From contig NHNW01000040.1 in assembly GCA_002786025.1 (NCBI GenBank), forward strand, positions 327,088 through 391,087: a stretch of 64,000 bases of DNA, read 5' to 3'. Positions within the stretch are counted from its first letter, which is position 1, and the number at the start of each line of letters is the position of its first letter. The stretch comes from Zasmidium citrigriseum (taxonomy: Eukaryota; Ascomycota; Dothideomycetes; Mycosphaerellales; Mycosphaerellaceae). A model generated the notes under the pieces. The model was not told the origin of the DNA and did no database searches. It saw only the letters and a list, made by a program, of their open reading frames with translations. Of the stretch, positions 1 through 10,477 are shown piece by piece. A program made the position numbers and the translations under genes.

Positions 1-276
1 AGTTAAGGTATTTATTAGTATTTTAGTAAGTAGCGGTAGTTACTCTTTTCCCTATCTTAACGACTCTAAGAAGGGTTTTTAATAAGAGCTATAGGATATT
101 AGTTTAAGGGGGAGTTAGGCGCTCTAGCAAATTGATTTAAACGTAACCCGATAACGTTCAAGGGGGAGTGTTAGAGTGCAGGGTCTGACCGTCATCGATT
201 TACGTAAGGATATATATATAGATAGCTGATCACCCCTTCATAGGTTAATCAATGCTTTGGCTCATAATCTTCAACA
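1..276 (+). mobile_element. 3' end of a RIP-mutated Ty1/copia-like LTR element, cut by the window edge
   Basis: The first ~125 bases are almost free of CpA and TpG, the pattern left by RIP. A purine tract (AAGGGGGAG, about 160-168) is followed directly by TGTTAG at 169. A candidate LTR runs from there to TTCAACA ending at 276, so it starts TG and ends CA. A polypurine tract joined to TGTTAG is typical of the 3' junction of copia elements. CpA and TpG reappear from about 127, so the outermost ~150 bp are little mutated. The rest of the element lies left of the window, so the LTR pair and target duplication cannot be tested here. Confidence 0.65.
169..276 (+). repeat. Candidate 3' LTR (108 bp) of the left-edge element
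   Basis: It begins TGTTAG and ends CAACA, with short inverted ends (TGTT/AACA), and sits immediately after a polypurine tract. Inside is an AT run (TATATATATAG near 210-221) that could serve as a TATA-like element. The boundary is inferred from these termini alone because the matching 5' LTR is outside the window. This LTR shares the TGTTAG start with the complete element at 16761-23935 but its body is different. Confidence 0.55.
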
Positions 277-1787
277 CTTCTGCCCGACCTGGAACTCCTG
301 GACTGGACATCTCGTACTTAATGTACGAGGGCGCTCCTTTTGTGCAGTCGGAATCAATCTCTTCAGGCTCGCGTGGTGGGCATTGACGGCAAACCTTAAG
401 GAATGGGGCTCAATATGGGCCTCGTGCCCCAACAGATTGCACGGTTGACGGTGGTGGCCGCCGCGTGCGGCTCTGCTTGCCCAAAGCCAGTGCGACGTCT
501 CTGAGACATCACCAGGATCGGAAGGCTTCCGCCGGGATGTGGGAGGTGATGGTTGCTGTGCCTCTCCGCTCTGGGTGATGTGCCTGTGCCTGTACGAAGC
601 ATGGCGGCGACCACCACGCACCGCTGTCTTCACGCACAGCTCGTCGAGGGTCGCGCTCGCGGGCACGAAGCCTACGGCGTTGCATCCCAGAGCTCATTCG
701 TACCCCTTCCCCTTCGTGGACGCATGCGTATTCGTGGTGCGGGTCATGACGGGCTCTGCTCGAGCGTTGCAGCGTGGCCGCCGTGCCTCGCAGCAGACGA
801 AGAGGTGCTAGCGAGGCCAGGCTAGTCGTCTTTTCGGCGTCGTGCACCTGTGCAAGTGCGCCTCCCTCCCCATCCCGTGGGCTAGCGGTGCAGTAGCCTC
901 TCTACCTCAGGAGCGTAGCCGCATGCGAGGCTAGACAGGGACAGCTGCGTGGTCGACAGCTGGGGCGCTGCAGCCAAGTGTATCAGATCTGCCCAGGGTG
1001 CGAGCTCGATGTACCGTCATCCCGGCACGAACGCCCTCTGTTACACGCGCATCACGAGTCGGCAGCAGCGCCATACAGTGCACCGGAGAATAATAACGAG
1101 GCCGTGATGCACTCCTCCCACCTGGGCCGCGCCATTCCCTATGGATATTAATATCGCGGGATCGCCCCTGCAGTCAGTCTTAGCGACGGCTGCTCCCAGG
1201 CGACCAGCACTCCCTAGCGCACTTCACCCGGTAGATCACCATCCGCCGGACAACTGCCATGACACTTCTCCAACCCAGCGGCCAGCGGTGCCCCCGTTGT
1301 CACGACGAGCTCGCGCGCGCTCGCCAGTTGCACACGCCATGCCGCCCGTCCGACGGGCAAAGTGCCGTCTTGAGGCCGTGGCCGTGGGCCTTTCTCGTCA
1401 TCCCGCAGCGTCGCCTGCTGGTCTGCCACCCCCCAGCACGGGCGATCCATGCCGGTCTCAGCGCTGCTTCATCGACGTGCAATGTTTAGAGCGTTTTGAG
1501 TTATGGCGCTGCGAGCTAAGACGCCCTCCTGCGAGCTTAGATCACCGTCGGGAGGAGGGAGGCACTGTTCTGTCCCATGCTCGCCCTCTAATTGACCGTC
1601 TGGCCGCCTATTTCCCACCGCAACTCACCAACACTGCACGACACTCCAGACACCTGTCGATGAACTCCAGATCTGCCTTACCCCATACCGCCATCTGATT
1701 CAGGTCGCCGACTACACATTCATTCTCCGGCGTCCAATCTCTCGACCGCGTTTTAGTCACAGCCCGTCAAGGGTCGGAGCAGCAAAC
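277..1787. other. Intergenic, no supportable gene
   Basis: This stretch is GC-rich with normal CpA/TpG content, so it has not been mutated by RIP. Open frames exist (for example 1141-1698 +), but they are low-complexity Pro/Arg/Ser/His translations with no recognisable domain and overlap other frames of equal length. The 3' part is presumably the upstream region of the gene at 1788. I see no tRNA, rRNA or clear repeat. Confidence 0.5.
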
Positions 1788-2552
1788 ATGACCATGTCCT
1801 TACCCCGTCCGTCGGCTGTTGGAACACGGCCTGCCTACCTCGACAACTTGTTTCGAGACGCTCCGACAACACCTGGTGCACATTCTTCGACGAGCAGCAT
1901 CTCCTGCGCGAGCAGTGCTTCCAACTACGACCTTCGATCCGCATATCACACTTCCAGGCCACTCACGCCCGCCGTGGAGGAAGATAAAAGCGATACCTTC
2001 AGTGTGCGGAGCAAGAAATCCTTCTTGACTCCAAGGAGATTCAAGCTGGGTTCTATTCTACACAGGCGGACGTATCCTCAATCAGACGACCTGGATCTCT
2101 CGCGGCCATCAACAGGGCGGCTGGCGCCTCAATCAGAGCCGTCGTCGCCACCTCCGCCACCATGCTCACCTCCCTCGGCGAATGATACTCCTGTTCAGGT
2201 CATCCCTCAACGACCATCGCTGCCAAAGATTCAGACGAACTTTCCACCGCCTCGAGCGATTAGCACGTATGCGAAGAAGCCTTTACCTGCTGTGCCTGGC
2301 CAACAACCAAAACCGCAACCACCGCCAGAGGTAGCACGACCGAAACTCTCACGCCAGCAATCGAACACTTCGGGGGCCGAGCTGAACTGTCAACGATGCT
2401 ACTACTACGCTGCCCGCAATTGTAATGGTTGGGTATTAGGAGGGGAGCCTGGCGATGCTTGCGAGATGTGCTTGGTATGGTCATTCTCCCGCGTACGGCA
2501 TGGAAAAGAACTAACGTTTCTCCAGCAATCCGGTTACTTCGGAGCGAAATGA
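1788..2552 (+). CDS. Conserved-looking fungal protein with a C-terminal Cys motif, function unknown
   Basis: The start ATG is at 1788. A 51-nt intron is predicted at 2475-2525 (GTATGG donor, ACTAAC branch site, CCAG acceptor), giving 237 aa. It lies on codon boundaries and has no stop, so retention would give 254 aa. The first ~190 residues are disordered, rich in Ser, Pro, Thr and Gln, with proline runs. The C-terminus carries CxxC (NCQRCYYY), then NCNGW, then DACEMC, ending SGYFGAK. This looks like a compact zinc-binding or disulfide module. No enzyme domain is visible and I do not recognise a named family. A nuclear or signalling adaptor role would be guesswork. Confidence 0.7.
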   Translation: MTMSLPRPSAVGTRPAYLDNLFRDAPTTPGAHSSTSSISCASSASNYDLRSAYHTSRPLTPAVEEDKSDTFSVRSKKSFLTPRRFKLGSILHRRTYPQSDDLDLSRPSTGRLAPQSEPSSPPPPPCSPPSANDTPVQVIPQRPSLPKIQTNFPPPRAISTYAKKPLPAVPGQQPKPQPPPEVARPKLSRQQSNTSGAELNCQRCYYYAARNCNGWVLGGEPGDACEMCLVWSFSRVRHGKELTFLQQSGYFGAK

Positions 2553-3862
2553 TTTTCACGAAACTCTTTTCATATTGTATCACTAACGATTGGGCGTTCT
2601 ACCATGCAAGGCGTTGGGGGCGACACGACTATAGACGGATTTGATTTCACCTTCACGGGCGGATGGACTTTTTCACGATGTGGCGTTGAACACGTCTCCT
2701 CACAATGGAGACGATTCGTTTGCTTTGTATGTTTGCTGAAATGCACAAATGGCCAATTTGGGTCATTGACGACGACGAAAAGCGGGTCGATCGTTTGGGA
2801 GGAAAAGACAACATTGTGATTTGAAGAGATATGGGACCAAAAGCAAAGCGTGGGCGCTGGCTGGCGAGGCAAAAAGCGATCAGAGTTCATTCGATGACGC
2901 TGATTGATTTGACCATCTACTTCGAACGCGACTTCTTGAAGGGGAAGTTGTATAGATATTTTGTACAAAAGAGATGTCGAGATTGAGTACCCAGCCATCT
3001 GGACGCCACTGTGACACTGCATATCGCCTCTTTCAATCTTGGGAGCTCCACACACAGGTTACACAGTGATGGCGAGGCCATCTCTTCACATGCAAGACTC
3101 GCGACTTTCGAGAACCAACAAGCCTCTTCTCGTCTATCTCGTCGCGTCTTCACAGCAACATGCAGGTCCCACACCCTCCTCCCAAATCGACGCGCGACCT
3201 GCACGCCTCACCCGCGACGCCTCCTGCAGGTCCACTCCCGTGGAAGAAAAGCTTAATCAACCGAGCTTTTCTTCCTTTCGATCGGCATCCTTTGCCTCTC
3301 CCTTTTGAGGCGTAAAAACGAAAACGTCTTGCATGCCTGCCGTATTGGGACAATACACATTGTTGTCCGTCTGCTTCCGTCTTTGCCATCTTTCGCAGCT
3401 GTGATGGGAGGATTCCTGCGCGGCTCGGCGATTTTATCCTCCCTTCTGCAGCTGTTTCAGTACCGCCAGAACTGACCATGAGTTCATGAGTTGGTCTTTG
3501 GTACGCGATCGGAGCCGTACCATGGGACGGGTCTGCAGGGCATTTGTTTCCCTGCTTGCAGCACATGGACGCGGATGAGGGGCGTGTATGCACTTAACAT
3601 CGACATGTGCAGCGGATGTTCGACTGGCGATTCCGTGGTGGGCGAGATGGAGGGAATTGGTACGGATGGAGAGAATAAGAGGCGCGGCTCTCGCTGCTTG
3701 CATTCCTGATTACTTTGCCCAAGTCTTGTATCGGAGTATACTCCATCTGCACTGTCCTCATGTATTTTCCCCGTCGTGCGACGCTCTGGTACGGCTTCGA
3801 CTCCTGCGGTCTTCTAGTCGTATTGGAAAGCTCCCAGCGCACCTGGTACGGTCAGCGAAGAG
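2553..3862. other. Intergenic between two tail-to-tail genes
   Basis: The gene on the left reads rightward and the gene on the right reads leftward, so this 1.3 kb holds two 3' ends. The longest frames (for example 2570-3055 on the minus strand) lack domain similarity and compete with frames of equal length. Base composition is ordinary with no RIP signature. I see no repeat or RNA gene. Confidence 0.4.
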
Positions 3863-4659
3863 TCACGATTGGGCGGCAATGCACTCACCGTCGGGGACAC
3901 TATCATTGACATAGAGAAAGACGATGTCACAATCCTCTGTCTCCAGATCCGTTTCAGGCAGGTCAGCAACAATCCTGCGTCGACCCTCGCTTCCGCGTGG
4001 TTTACAGGCTGCCCAATGGTGACCGTCGGGTCCGAAATACCCAGCATCCACGTATGCGACATTCTCCCCATTGTAAGCTACATCCGGGAACAACGAACTG
4101 TGCGCGTGGGTAAAGGCCAAAGTACCGTCTGTCTTGATATAGATGTACTGGTCTCCTGGAACATTGACTGCCAAGCTGTTCGACTGGAAGACCGTGTTCG
4201 CTTCGTACGTTCCGCATCCGGATTCGAATGGACAGAATTTGTTTGGTTCGCCGCCGACCCAGAATTGATTGTCGCTGGCTTGGATGAACTCCAAGTTGTA
4301 GTCTTTGCCCATGGCATCGACTTGGAGGAAGAATGTTCCATTTTCCTTTGGAGGCACCGAGAGAGTGAGTCCGTTGCAGCTGGTGATCCATGTTAGTCCG
4401 TTGCTCGTCAGCTGCAGGCAAGGGAAGCCCACTGGTATTGCAAGTCGTTGTAGCATTGATCGTATCCGCATAAGAGGTAAGGCCTGCCGTCCACGATCTC
4501 ACATAGATGTTCGCCGTAGCTGTTCGATGCACAGTAGTGCGTGTCGTGGTTGTACCAGGCGGGACATCCGGTGTCATTGCGGGCAGAGATGTGGTCGAGC
4601 GAGACGACGAAAGGTGCCAACAGTAGAAGCGTGAAAAGAGCGTTCGTGTTGAAGGCCAT
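3863..4659 (-). CDS. Predicted secreted cysteine-rich protein (candidate effector-like)
   Basis: This is a two-exon model: exon 1 is 4659-4433 and exon 2 is 4379-3863, with a 53-nt intron (4380-4432) containing GACTAAC 15 nt before the AG. The splice joins two different frames into a 247-aa protein. The N-terminus MAFNTNALFTLLLLAPFVVS is a clear signal peptide. The mature part has about 11 Cys, including YLLCGYDQC, KFCPFESGC and two near the C-terminus, which suggests disulfide bonds. The donor GTGGGC is weak. No catalytic motif is visible. Size and Cys content fit a secreted apoplastic protein, but an effector role is inference. Confidence 0.7.
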
Positions 4660-4738
4660 GAGTGCAGCACAGATGAGAAGCTGAGAATCAAAGACTTCTT
4701 GCAGATCGGGTGAGAAATCGAGACTTCACCTACCGATT

Positions 4739-4745
4739 CTTATAT
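4739..4745 (-). promoter_or_regulatory. TATA-like element upstream of the secreted-protein gene
   Basis: The minus strand reads ATATAAG about 80 nt upstream of the ATG at 4659. The spacing suits a core promoter, but an AT-rich heptamer can occur by chance. Confidence 0.35.
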
Positions 4746-5378
4746 GGTTCATGTTGCTGTCGATTCGCGTCAGGTAGGATGATGGCGTATTGGTACCTGG
4801 CTCCTGCTGCTGCTTTCCGTCGAGTATTTGATGTCTCGCGTTACGGACGGGACTTATGGGGAGCCCAGAAAAGCTGCGAGTATTCCCACAGCAGGCAGAA
4901 CAGCAGCACACATGACAGATGGACCAGATTGCCTTGGAACCAAGTCGGTCGCCTTGCCCAAGCCCCCGTGTGATCGCACTTCCCCAGGACATCAAGGCAT
5001 TGCCGAAGGTGGCCCAGTCCGAGCACGACAGTACAAGCCTGGCTCGCGAGACGTGGTGTCCATCTGTCAGCTGGTGTGATGATGTTGTGCTCCATCGGCA
5101 AAGGCGTGAGAGCGTCAAGCGAGGTGGAGGAAGAGAAGGAGATGCGGACAAAGACGGAGGAAGTCGACTCCACACACCAAGCGCACAGACGCCGATCGCG
5201 CCCTTTGAAGCTTGGCGTGGAGTGGGCGAGTGAGTAACCTCGCTTCTTTCATGGCCGTCGCACGCAATTATATCTGCTGCTCTGTCCTGCTCGCTTCCTG
5301 GGAATGGCCGTCACCATCGTTCGCTACTGATTGACTCGAGTTACACGGCACAAAAGCGCTGCTGGACCAGCCGCCAAG
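4746..5378. other. Divergent intergenic region between the secreted-protein gene and PRO1
   Basis: About 630 bp separates two genes transcribed away from each other, so it should hold both promoters. Overlapping frames here give only low-complexity translations. No repeat or RNA gene is seen. Confidence 0.45.
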
Positions 5379-6809
5379 ATGAAGGAGAAGCACCTCACCA
5401 TTGTGATCAAGCTCGGTACATTACTTGTAAACCACGATACTCCTGTTGCGGACTAGCATTGTCGTACTGACTGCCTTGCGCCAGGCACTTCCTCCATAGT
5501 CGACGAAAAGACCCACGAGCCGCTGCTAGCCACCCTGTCCACCATCGTCGAGACCGCGGCCAGTCTACGCCATGACGGTCACCGAGTTGTCATCTGCTCC
5601 TCGGGAGCCATTGGAATGGCGTTGCGGCAGATGGACATGGAGAAGAGACCGAAGCACCTCCCACAAGTCCAGGCTTTAGCAGCGATAGGACAATGCAAGC
5701 TCATGGCCATGTGGGACCAGCTGTTCTCGCATATGCGCCAACCAGTCGCCCAGATCTTGTTGACGAGGAACGACATCGCCGACCGGACGCAATACCTCAA
5801 TGCTCAGAATACCTTCGTCGAGTTGCTTCATATGGGTGTCATTCCGATTGTCAATGAAAACGATACACTGTCGGTGCAAGAGATTAGGTTTGGTGACAAC
5901 GATACATTGAGTGCAATCACGGCAGGCATGGTTTCAGCAGACTACCTGTTCCTCATGACAGATGTAGACTGTCTGTATGACAAGAATCCTCGAACGAATC
6001 CAGACGCAAAAGCCATAGAGGTGGTTGAGGATATTGCAGAGCTTGCGGCAGATACATCGAGTGCGGGAAGTGCCCTCGGGACTGGTGGCATGAGCACAAA
6101 GATCACGGCGGCTCGACTGGCGACCGCAGCTGGTGTCACGACGGTCATCACCAGAAGCAGCTCGCCTGGAAATATTGCTGCAATCGTCAAGCACGCAGAG
6201 GCTCAGAGAAGTGCCGCTCGGAGTATGGAGAACAGCGGAGAGCTTCCTCCGCAAAACGAGAGCATAGACTCCCAGGTCCTCAAGCGGGACGTCGTCGTCA
6301 ATGGAGACTCAAAGCCCAAGCTAGACGAACCCGATCATCCTCCACTACACACTCGTTTCTTACCGGCCCTGCAACCCATACGAGATCGTTATTTCTGGTT
6401 GCTTCATGGCCTCGCTCCGCATGGCACTATCTACATCGACGAAGGGGCCCACTCTGCGGTCTCGCACAAAGCCGGTCTCTTGCCTGTCGGAGTCGTGGAT
6501 GTGGAAGGTAGCTTTGGCCAGCATGAATGCGTGCGTGTCATGGTGCTTCCTTCAAGACACGCTCCCCTCAGCAGCGCAGAAGATGTTGGCAGGGCTGTTG
6601 TCAACTACTCGTCGGCTGAGATCAAGAGAATACGCGGCGTCAAGAGCAGTCAGATCGCTGAGATCATCGGCTACGCTGATTCCGAGTATGTGGCTCTGCG
6701 AGACAGCATTGCTTTGTACAAGAGAGAAATGAGCCGCCCGGTTACCCCCATGATCGATGACCAGAAGCGCTGGAGCGTTGGGAGCCTGGGCCGTTATGTT
6801 GAGGGATGA
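5379..6809 (+). CDS. PRO1: Glutamate 5-kinase with C-terminal PUA domain (proline biosynthesis)
   Basis: The enzyme phosphorylates the gamma-carboxylate of glutamate with ATP, the first committed step to proline, in the cytosol. The start is ATG 5379. Exon 1 (5379-5415) and exon 2 (5485-6809) flank a 69-nt intron, giving 453 aa. Exon 1 is needed to complete the N-terminal strand VIKLGTSS. Visible amino-acid kinase motifs are SSGAIGM (near residue 50), NENDTLS and FGDNDTLSA (near 148) and GTGGMSTK (near 211). A PUA domain follows at about 325-425 (GTIYIDEGAHSA to AEIIGYADSEY). Between them is an acidic, poorly conserved linker (about 245-290). Length is close to yeast Pro1 (428 aa). Feedback inhibition by proline is known for the family but not read from this sequence. 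Confidence 0.97.
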
Positions 6810-7044
6810 TCAGTGAACGGGAAAGTCGTCGTCGGCACTTCACTACAAGCTCAACCTTGGATCTGCCTCGATGCACTGAGAGCACTTTTGGGGAAATGAT
6901 GTGGTCGTTTGATTCAGTCGCATCCATGTTCGCTAGCGTGGTCTTGGCGCCTGCCCTAAAGGCAAACGCGCCGCCAGCTTCACTTGCTGCTTCTCACTCA
7001 CCAACACAACACTTTCATCAACATCGGTCCCGTTCACAAGCGCA

Positions 7045-7826
7045 ATGTCCATACCAATATGGCCACATGCGGATTATTGGAGGGGATACTACTCAGAAGA
7101 GCTGATCAGAGCACGGCGGTCAAGAATTCCGACCGATCCCCTGCCCCAAACAGACCCCGATCCACCTCCAGCACCCGAAACACCATGCGTCAGGCAAAGA
7201 AACTCCTTCTTTGACTTGCCAGCAGAAATACGGAATCGAATTTACGAGTTAGCGATGCCAACGAGAGAGGATGGTGCCTTGCTTGTGGCGTCACCAGCGT
7301 GGGACGACCAGATGCGGTCTGCAGTGCAACCTGGCATCACTCGCGCCTCCAAGCAGACACGAGAAGAATCTCTGAAGATGTTCTATGCGAACAATGAGCT
7401 CCGTGCCTACGTCGAGCATCTCGACTTTCGCGATCTGATTCGCTGGGCAAGGTATGTCCATCTCCAGGTCTCACTCATTCATTCCCGCCGCTGACGTCTC
7501 CTCCCAGCTGCATGACTTCTCCAGTCTACCTCAAAGTGCACGTCTTCATGCTTCACAAGATGAGCTGTTTGGGAGGACTATTGCCTTTCGCTCAGGCTTG
7601 GAGTAACGTCGACTACGGCCGGTTCCACTTGGTGATTCACAGCGACTTCAATGCCCCAGGAAAAACACAGTGCGAAGCTATCGTTCAAGCCATCGATGCG
7701 GCCGAGACGGGAAGCGACATTTCGTGTATTCGTAGGGTTACAGCCGGGGATGCCCTACGCTGCCAATGCGAGCCGCATTACTATCCCAAATTGAAGTGCA
7801 GCAGATTGAACTGGGTGGAGTATTGA
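7045..7826 (+). CDS. 2EXR/F-box-like protein
   Basis: Exon 1 is 7045-7451 and exon 2 is 7508-7826, with a 56-nt intron (GTATGT donor, CCAG acceptor), giving 241 aa. The core SFFDLPAEIRNRIYELAM, followed by ITRASKQTREESLKMFYANN, is the signature of the large fungal 2EXR/F-box-like family: a short LPxEIRNxIY helix and a later leucine/tyrosine-rich segment. The N-terminus is Pro-rich. Family members are often treated as F-box relatives, but most have no known substrate. Two further relatives lie nearby at 9668 and 10778. A possible alternative is a pure protein-interaction module without SCF function. Confidence 0.8.
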
Positions 7827-8539
7827 ACTGCGATCATTCGAAGAGCAGTGTCCAAGCTGCTCGGCCATTGGGCTGCTACGCAATGTGGTCGCATCTCGAC
7901 GGATGCGAGCAACGAAGGAAGAAAGGAGACACAAGCATCGAAATTGTATATCTTTCGATTGGCAATAACAAGTGGTGTATTCGGTTCGAATTGAACGTGT
8001 CTCGTACGTTCCATACTTCACGGACTTACCATCGGCGGTAGCCATCCCGCCGAAGTCTCACTGCTTCACCTCACGATGGTGTCCTATCATCGGCCAAGCA
8101 TCCCAAACACCAACTGATCATCCCCGCCAAACCTCTTTGGACAGGTACGGTTAGCTTAAGGCACAAGTCTGCTGAGGGTTAAGGATCAACCAGAGTTTTG
8201 TTAGTCAACGCTTACAGTATGTAGATACCGGCCGCCGACTTCACTTCATGTCTAACTTGTTTGGTCGGGTTAGGTATAGCACAGCGAGGATGAACATCAC
8301 TTAGGCCTATGATGTTGATGCAATGTACTAATGATTAGTGAAAGTCGCAGACCCTGCCGCAAGTCGCCTGGATTGAAGACTTCTTAACGCCGGTTGTTGA
8401 TGGGAAACTCTACAGTTGAGAATACATATAAGAAGCTGGAGTATCAATACAGCAGAGGGTTCTCAGCAAAGCAGCAAGAAAAAGCTCGTCTCATAACCAC
8501 CAACCTTCCCAATCAATACCTCCAACAACGACCATCACA
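7827..8539. other. Intergenic, promoter of the NAD-binding protein gene
   Basis: No credible coding frame is present. A TATA-like ACATATAAG lies near 8424-8432, about 110 nt before the ATG at 8540. The leader just before the ATG is C/A-rich, as is common in fungal genes. No repeat is seen. Confidence 0.4.
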
Positions 8540-9508
8540 ATGGTCCGCATCCTCGTCCTCGGCGCCACAGGCTACATCGGCCTATCCACCTGCCTTTCCC
8601 TCCGCCGCAACAGCCACATCGTCCACGGCCTCGCCCGAAACGCCTCCAAAGCTACCCTCCTCGCCCAGAACGAAATCCTTCCCATCCTTGGGACCCTGGA
8701 AGATACTGCTTGGCTGGACGCGATCGACACTCTCAACGTCGACGTCGTGATCGACGCCTCGGGCGCCAACGAAGGAAGCTTCAAGATTCTCGAAAGCGTG
8801 AAGAAGGTTGGTGAGGAGAGGTTGAAAAGGAGAGGAGGCAAAGGCCCGAAGTTGGGTTTCGTGTATGTGAGTGGGACGTGGGTGCATGGTAGCCACCATG
8901 GTGTGAGGTTGAATGATCTGAGTCCTGTGGATGTTGAAGGGGATGCTGGGTGTCCTGTCCCACCACCTAGTCTGGTGGCTTGGAGACCGAAGTTGGAGAA
9001 TGCGGTCTTGGATGCGAGGAATTCTCTGGATGTCATGGTCATGAGGCCAGTGTGTCTTTATGGACGTGGGTCGTTCATTTGGAGTCAGTGGTTCGGAAAG
9101 CTCCAAGAAGCCGCTGATGCGAAGGCTAAGGAGGTCGAAGTGCAGTGTGATGTTGATGCGACGCTGAGTCTGGTGCATGTTGACGATGTTGCGAGTGCGT
9201 TGACGGTAGCGGCAGAGAAGATTTCGATGGTCAGTGGAAGTTCGATGTATCCAGTCTTCGATATTGTGGGTTCGAGGGAGTCGGCCAAGTTGGTTCTCGA
9301 GGGCGTTGCAGGGGCAATGGGGTTTGAAGGGGTTTTGAGGTTTGTCGAACCGGAGGATCCTTTCGCGGTGGCGATGAGTACAAGCGCGAGGTTGGATTCG
9401 ATCCGGTTGAGGGATTTGTTGGGATGGGAGTCGAAGAGGGTGTTTGGGATGGTGGATGAGATTGAGGTTGTGGCTGCTGCGTGGCAGGCTCATCAGAAGA
9501 TTGCCTGA
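8540..9508 (+). CDS. NAD(P)-binding epimerase/dehydratase-like protein (extended SDR, NmrA-like fold)
   Basis: A single exon from ATG 8540 encodes 322 aa. The N-terminal Rossmann motif is LVLGATGYIG (residues about 5-14), followed by basic residues that could bind NADP. Later segments fit an extended short-chain dehydrogenase: DVVIDASG, GFVYVSGTWVHG, MRPVCLYGRGSF and VHVDDVASAL. The usual catalytic YxxxK is not obvious, so substrate and even enzymatic activity are uncertain. It may be a nucleoside-diphosphate-sugar epimerase relative or an NmrA-type redox sensor. It converges on the 2EXR gene at 9668 with about 160 bp between the stops. Confidence 0.85.
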   Translation: MVRILVLGATGYIGLSTCLSLRRNSHIVHGLARNASKATLLAQNEILPILGTLEDTAWLDAIDTLNVDVVIDASGANEGSFKILESVKKVGEERLKRRGGKGPKLGFVYVSGTWVHGSHHGVRLNDLSPVDVEGDAGCPVPPPSLVAWRPKLENAVLDARNSLDVMVMRPVCLYGRGSFIWSQWFGKLQEAADAKAKEVEVQCDVDATLSLVHVDDVASALTVAAEKISMVSGSSMYPVFDIVGSRESAKLVLEGVAGAMGFEGVLRFVEPEDPFAVAMSTSARLDSIRLRDLLGWESKRVFGMVDEIEVVAAAWQAHQKIA

Positions 9509-9667
9509 GTAGTGGCATGAGACAGATGAAGGGTCGGAAGACTAGATGCTCCTGAATTTGTCGTTCTTTGATGATATGGCCACTATCATATCCTACTCGT
9601 GTCGATGATACTTCTTCGTCGTCTTCTTCGATGCCCACCCCGTAGACCAAGTCCTACTTCAGAAAGC

Positions 9668-10477
9668 CTAAACATCCCCAAACAACCGCACCAGCCCCGC
9701 GAAATACTCACTATCCTCATCACCCTCCTCCTCGACCTTCGGCACATTCGTCCTCCGCTGAAAAAGCAACGCAAGCCGCATCAGCTTCTCCAGCGACAAG
9801 TCATCGTCATTCCACACCTCCTTCACCTCCTTGAACGACGACCTCTCCCTGGCTCTCTCAATCTGCCCCGCATACCGATTCAAGCAGCCGGTACAGTGCC
9901 GTAACTTCCCAATGATCTCAATCTCGAGAGTCTTGAGATCGATCCCCAGGAGTCGCTCATACCAGGGGAGACGGTTACGGTGGCATCGCCGCATGTTCTG
10001 TTGGAAGTAGACTTTCCGCAAGACGGAGTAAGCCTCAGCGGGAAGGAACGCTAGCCACTTGGCCGTCTTTTCGAATTCATCTGGAGCGATGGGAAGGACA
10101 AAAGCGTTGAATCCGTAGAAGTAGCGAAGAGTCTCGCTGCGGATTTGTTTGCAGCATCGGGTGATGGCCAGGCGGTTCTTGGGTTCTGAGGATTGGGTTT
10201 CGTCATTTTTTATGTAGGATTTCTTTTCTGGGCTGGAGCTGCTGAGGTGGAGTTCGTAGTAGATTGCCCCTGAGATGTGCCATATCTCGTCGGTGGGGAG
10301 GAGTTCCGAGTAGATGTGGTTTCGTATTTCCGGTGGCAGGGTGAGGATCTTTGCTGTGGTGGTTTCGAGCTCTCCTTCGGCAGGATTGATGGTTTCCGTG
10401 CTGGCGGTCATGTCAGTTGGATTGCTGACCTTTTGGTTGTTGGTGAGATGTATACCATTGTGAGTCTTGTGACTCAT
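9668..10477 (-). CDS. 2EXR/F-box-like protein
   Basis: A single exon encodes 269 aa from ATG 10477 (a second in-frame ATG 22 codons later is an alternative). The family core is ILTLPPEIRNHIYSELL (about residues 45-61), followed by LAITRCCKQIRSETLRYFYGFNAFVL. A Cys pair in RHCTGCLNRY and a basic helix follow, and the C-terminus is acidic. The closest relatives in this window are the genes at 7045 and 10778. The biological role is not known for most of this family. Confidence 0.82.
   Translation of the reverse strand: MSHKTHNGIHLTNNQKVSNPTDMTASTETINPAEGELETTTAKILTLPPEIRNHIYSELLPTDEIWHISGAIYYELHLSSSSPEKKSYIKNDETQSSEPKNRLAITRCCKQIRSETLRYFYGFNAFVLPIAPDEFEKTAKWLAFLPAEAYSVLRKVYFQQNMRRCHRNRLPWYERLLGIDLKTLEIEIIGKLRHCTGCLNRYAGQIERARERSSFKEVKEVWNDDDLSLEKLMRLALLFQRRTNVPKVEEEGDEDSEYFAGLVRLFGDV

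Noticed and set aside
1141..1698. 185-codon plus-strand frame
   Set aside because: Low-complexity Arg/Pro/His/Ser translation with no domain and strong competition from other frames.
2570..3055. 161-codon minus-strand frame
   Set aside because: No domain, no splice context, and lies in the convergent 3' region of two better genes.
4726..5175. 149-codon minus-strand frame upstream of PRO1
   Set aside because: Overlaps several other frames in a divergent promoter region and has random composition.
8582..9493. 303-codon minus-strand frame
   Set aside because: Mirror frame of the NAD-binding protein gene; the plus strand has the Rossmann motif and ordinary codon use.
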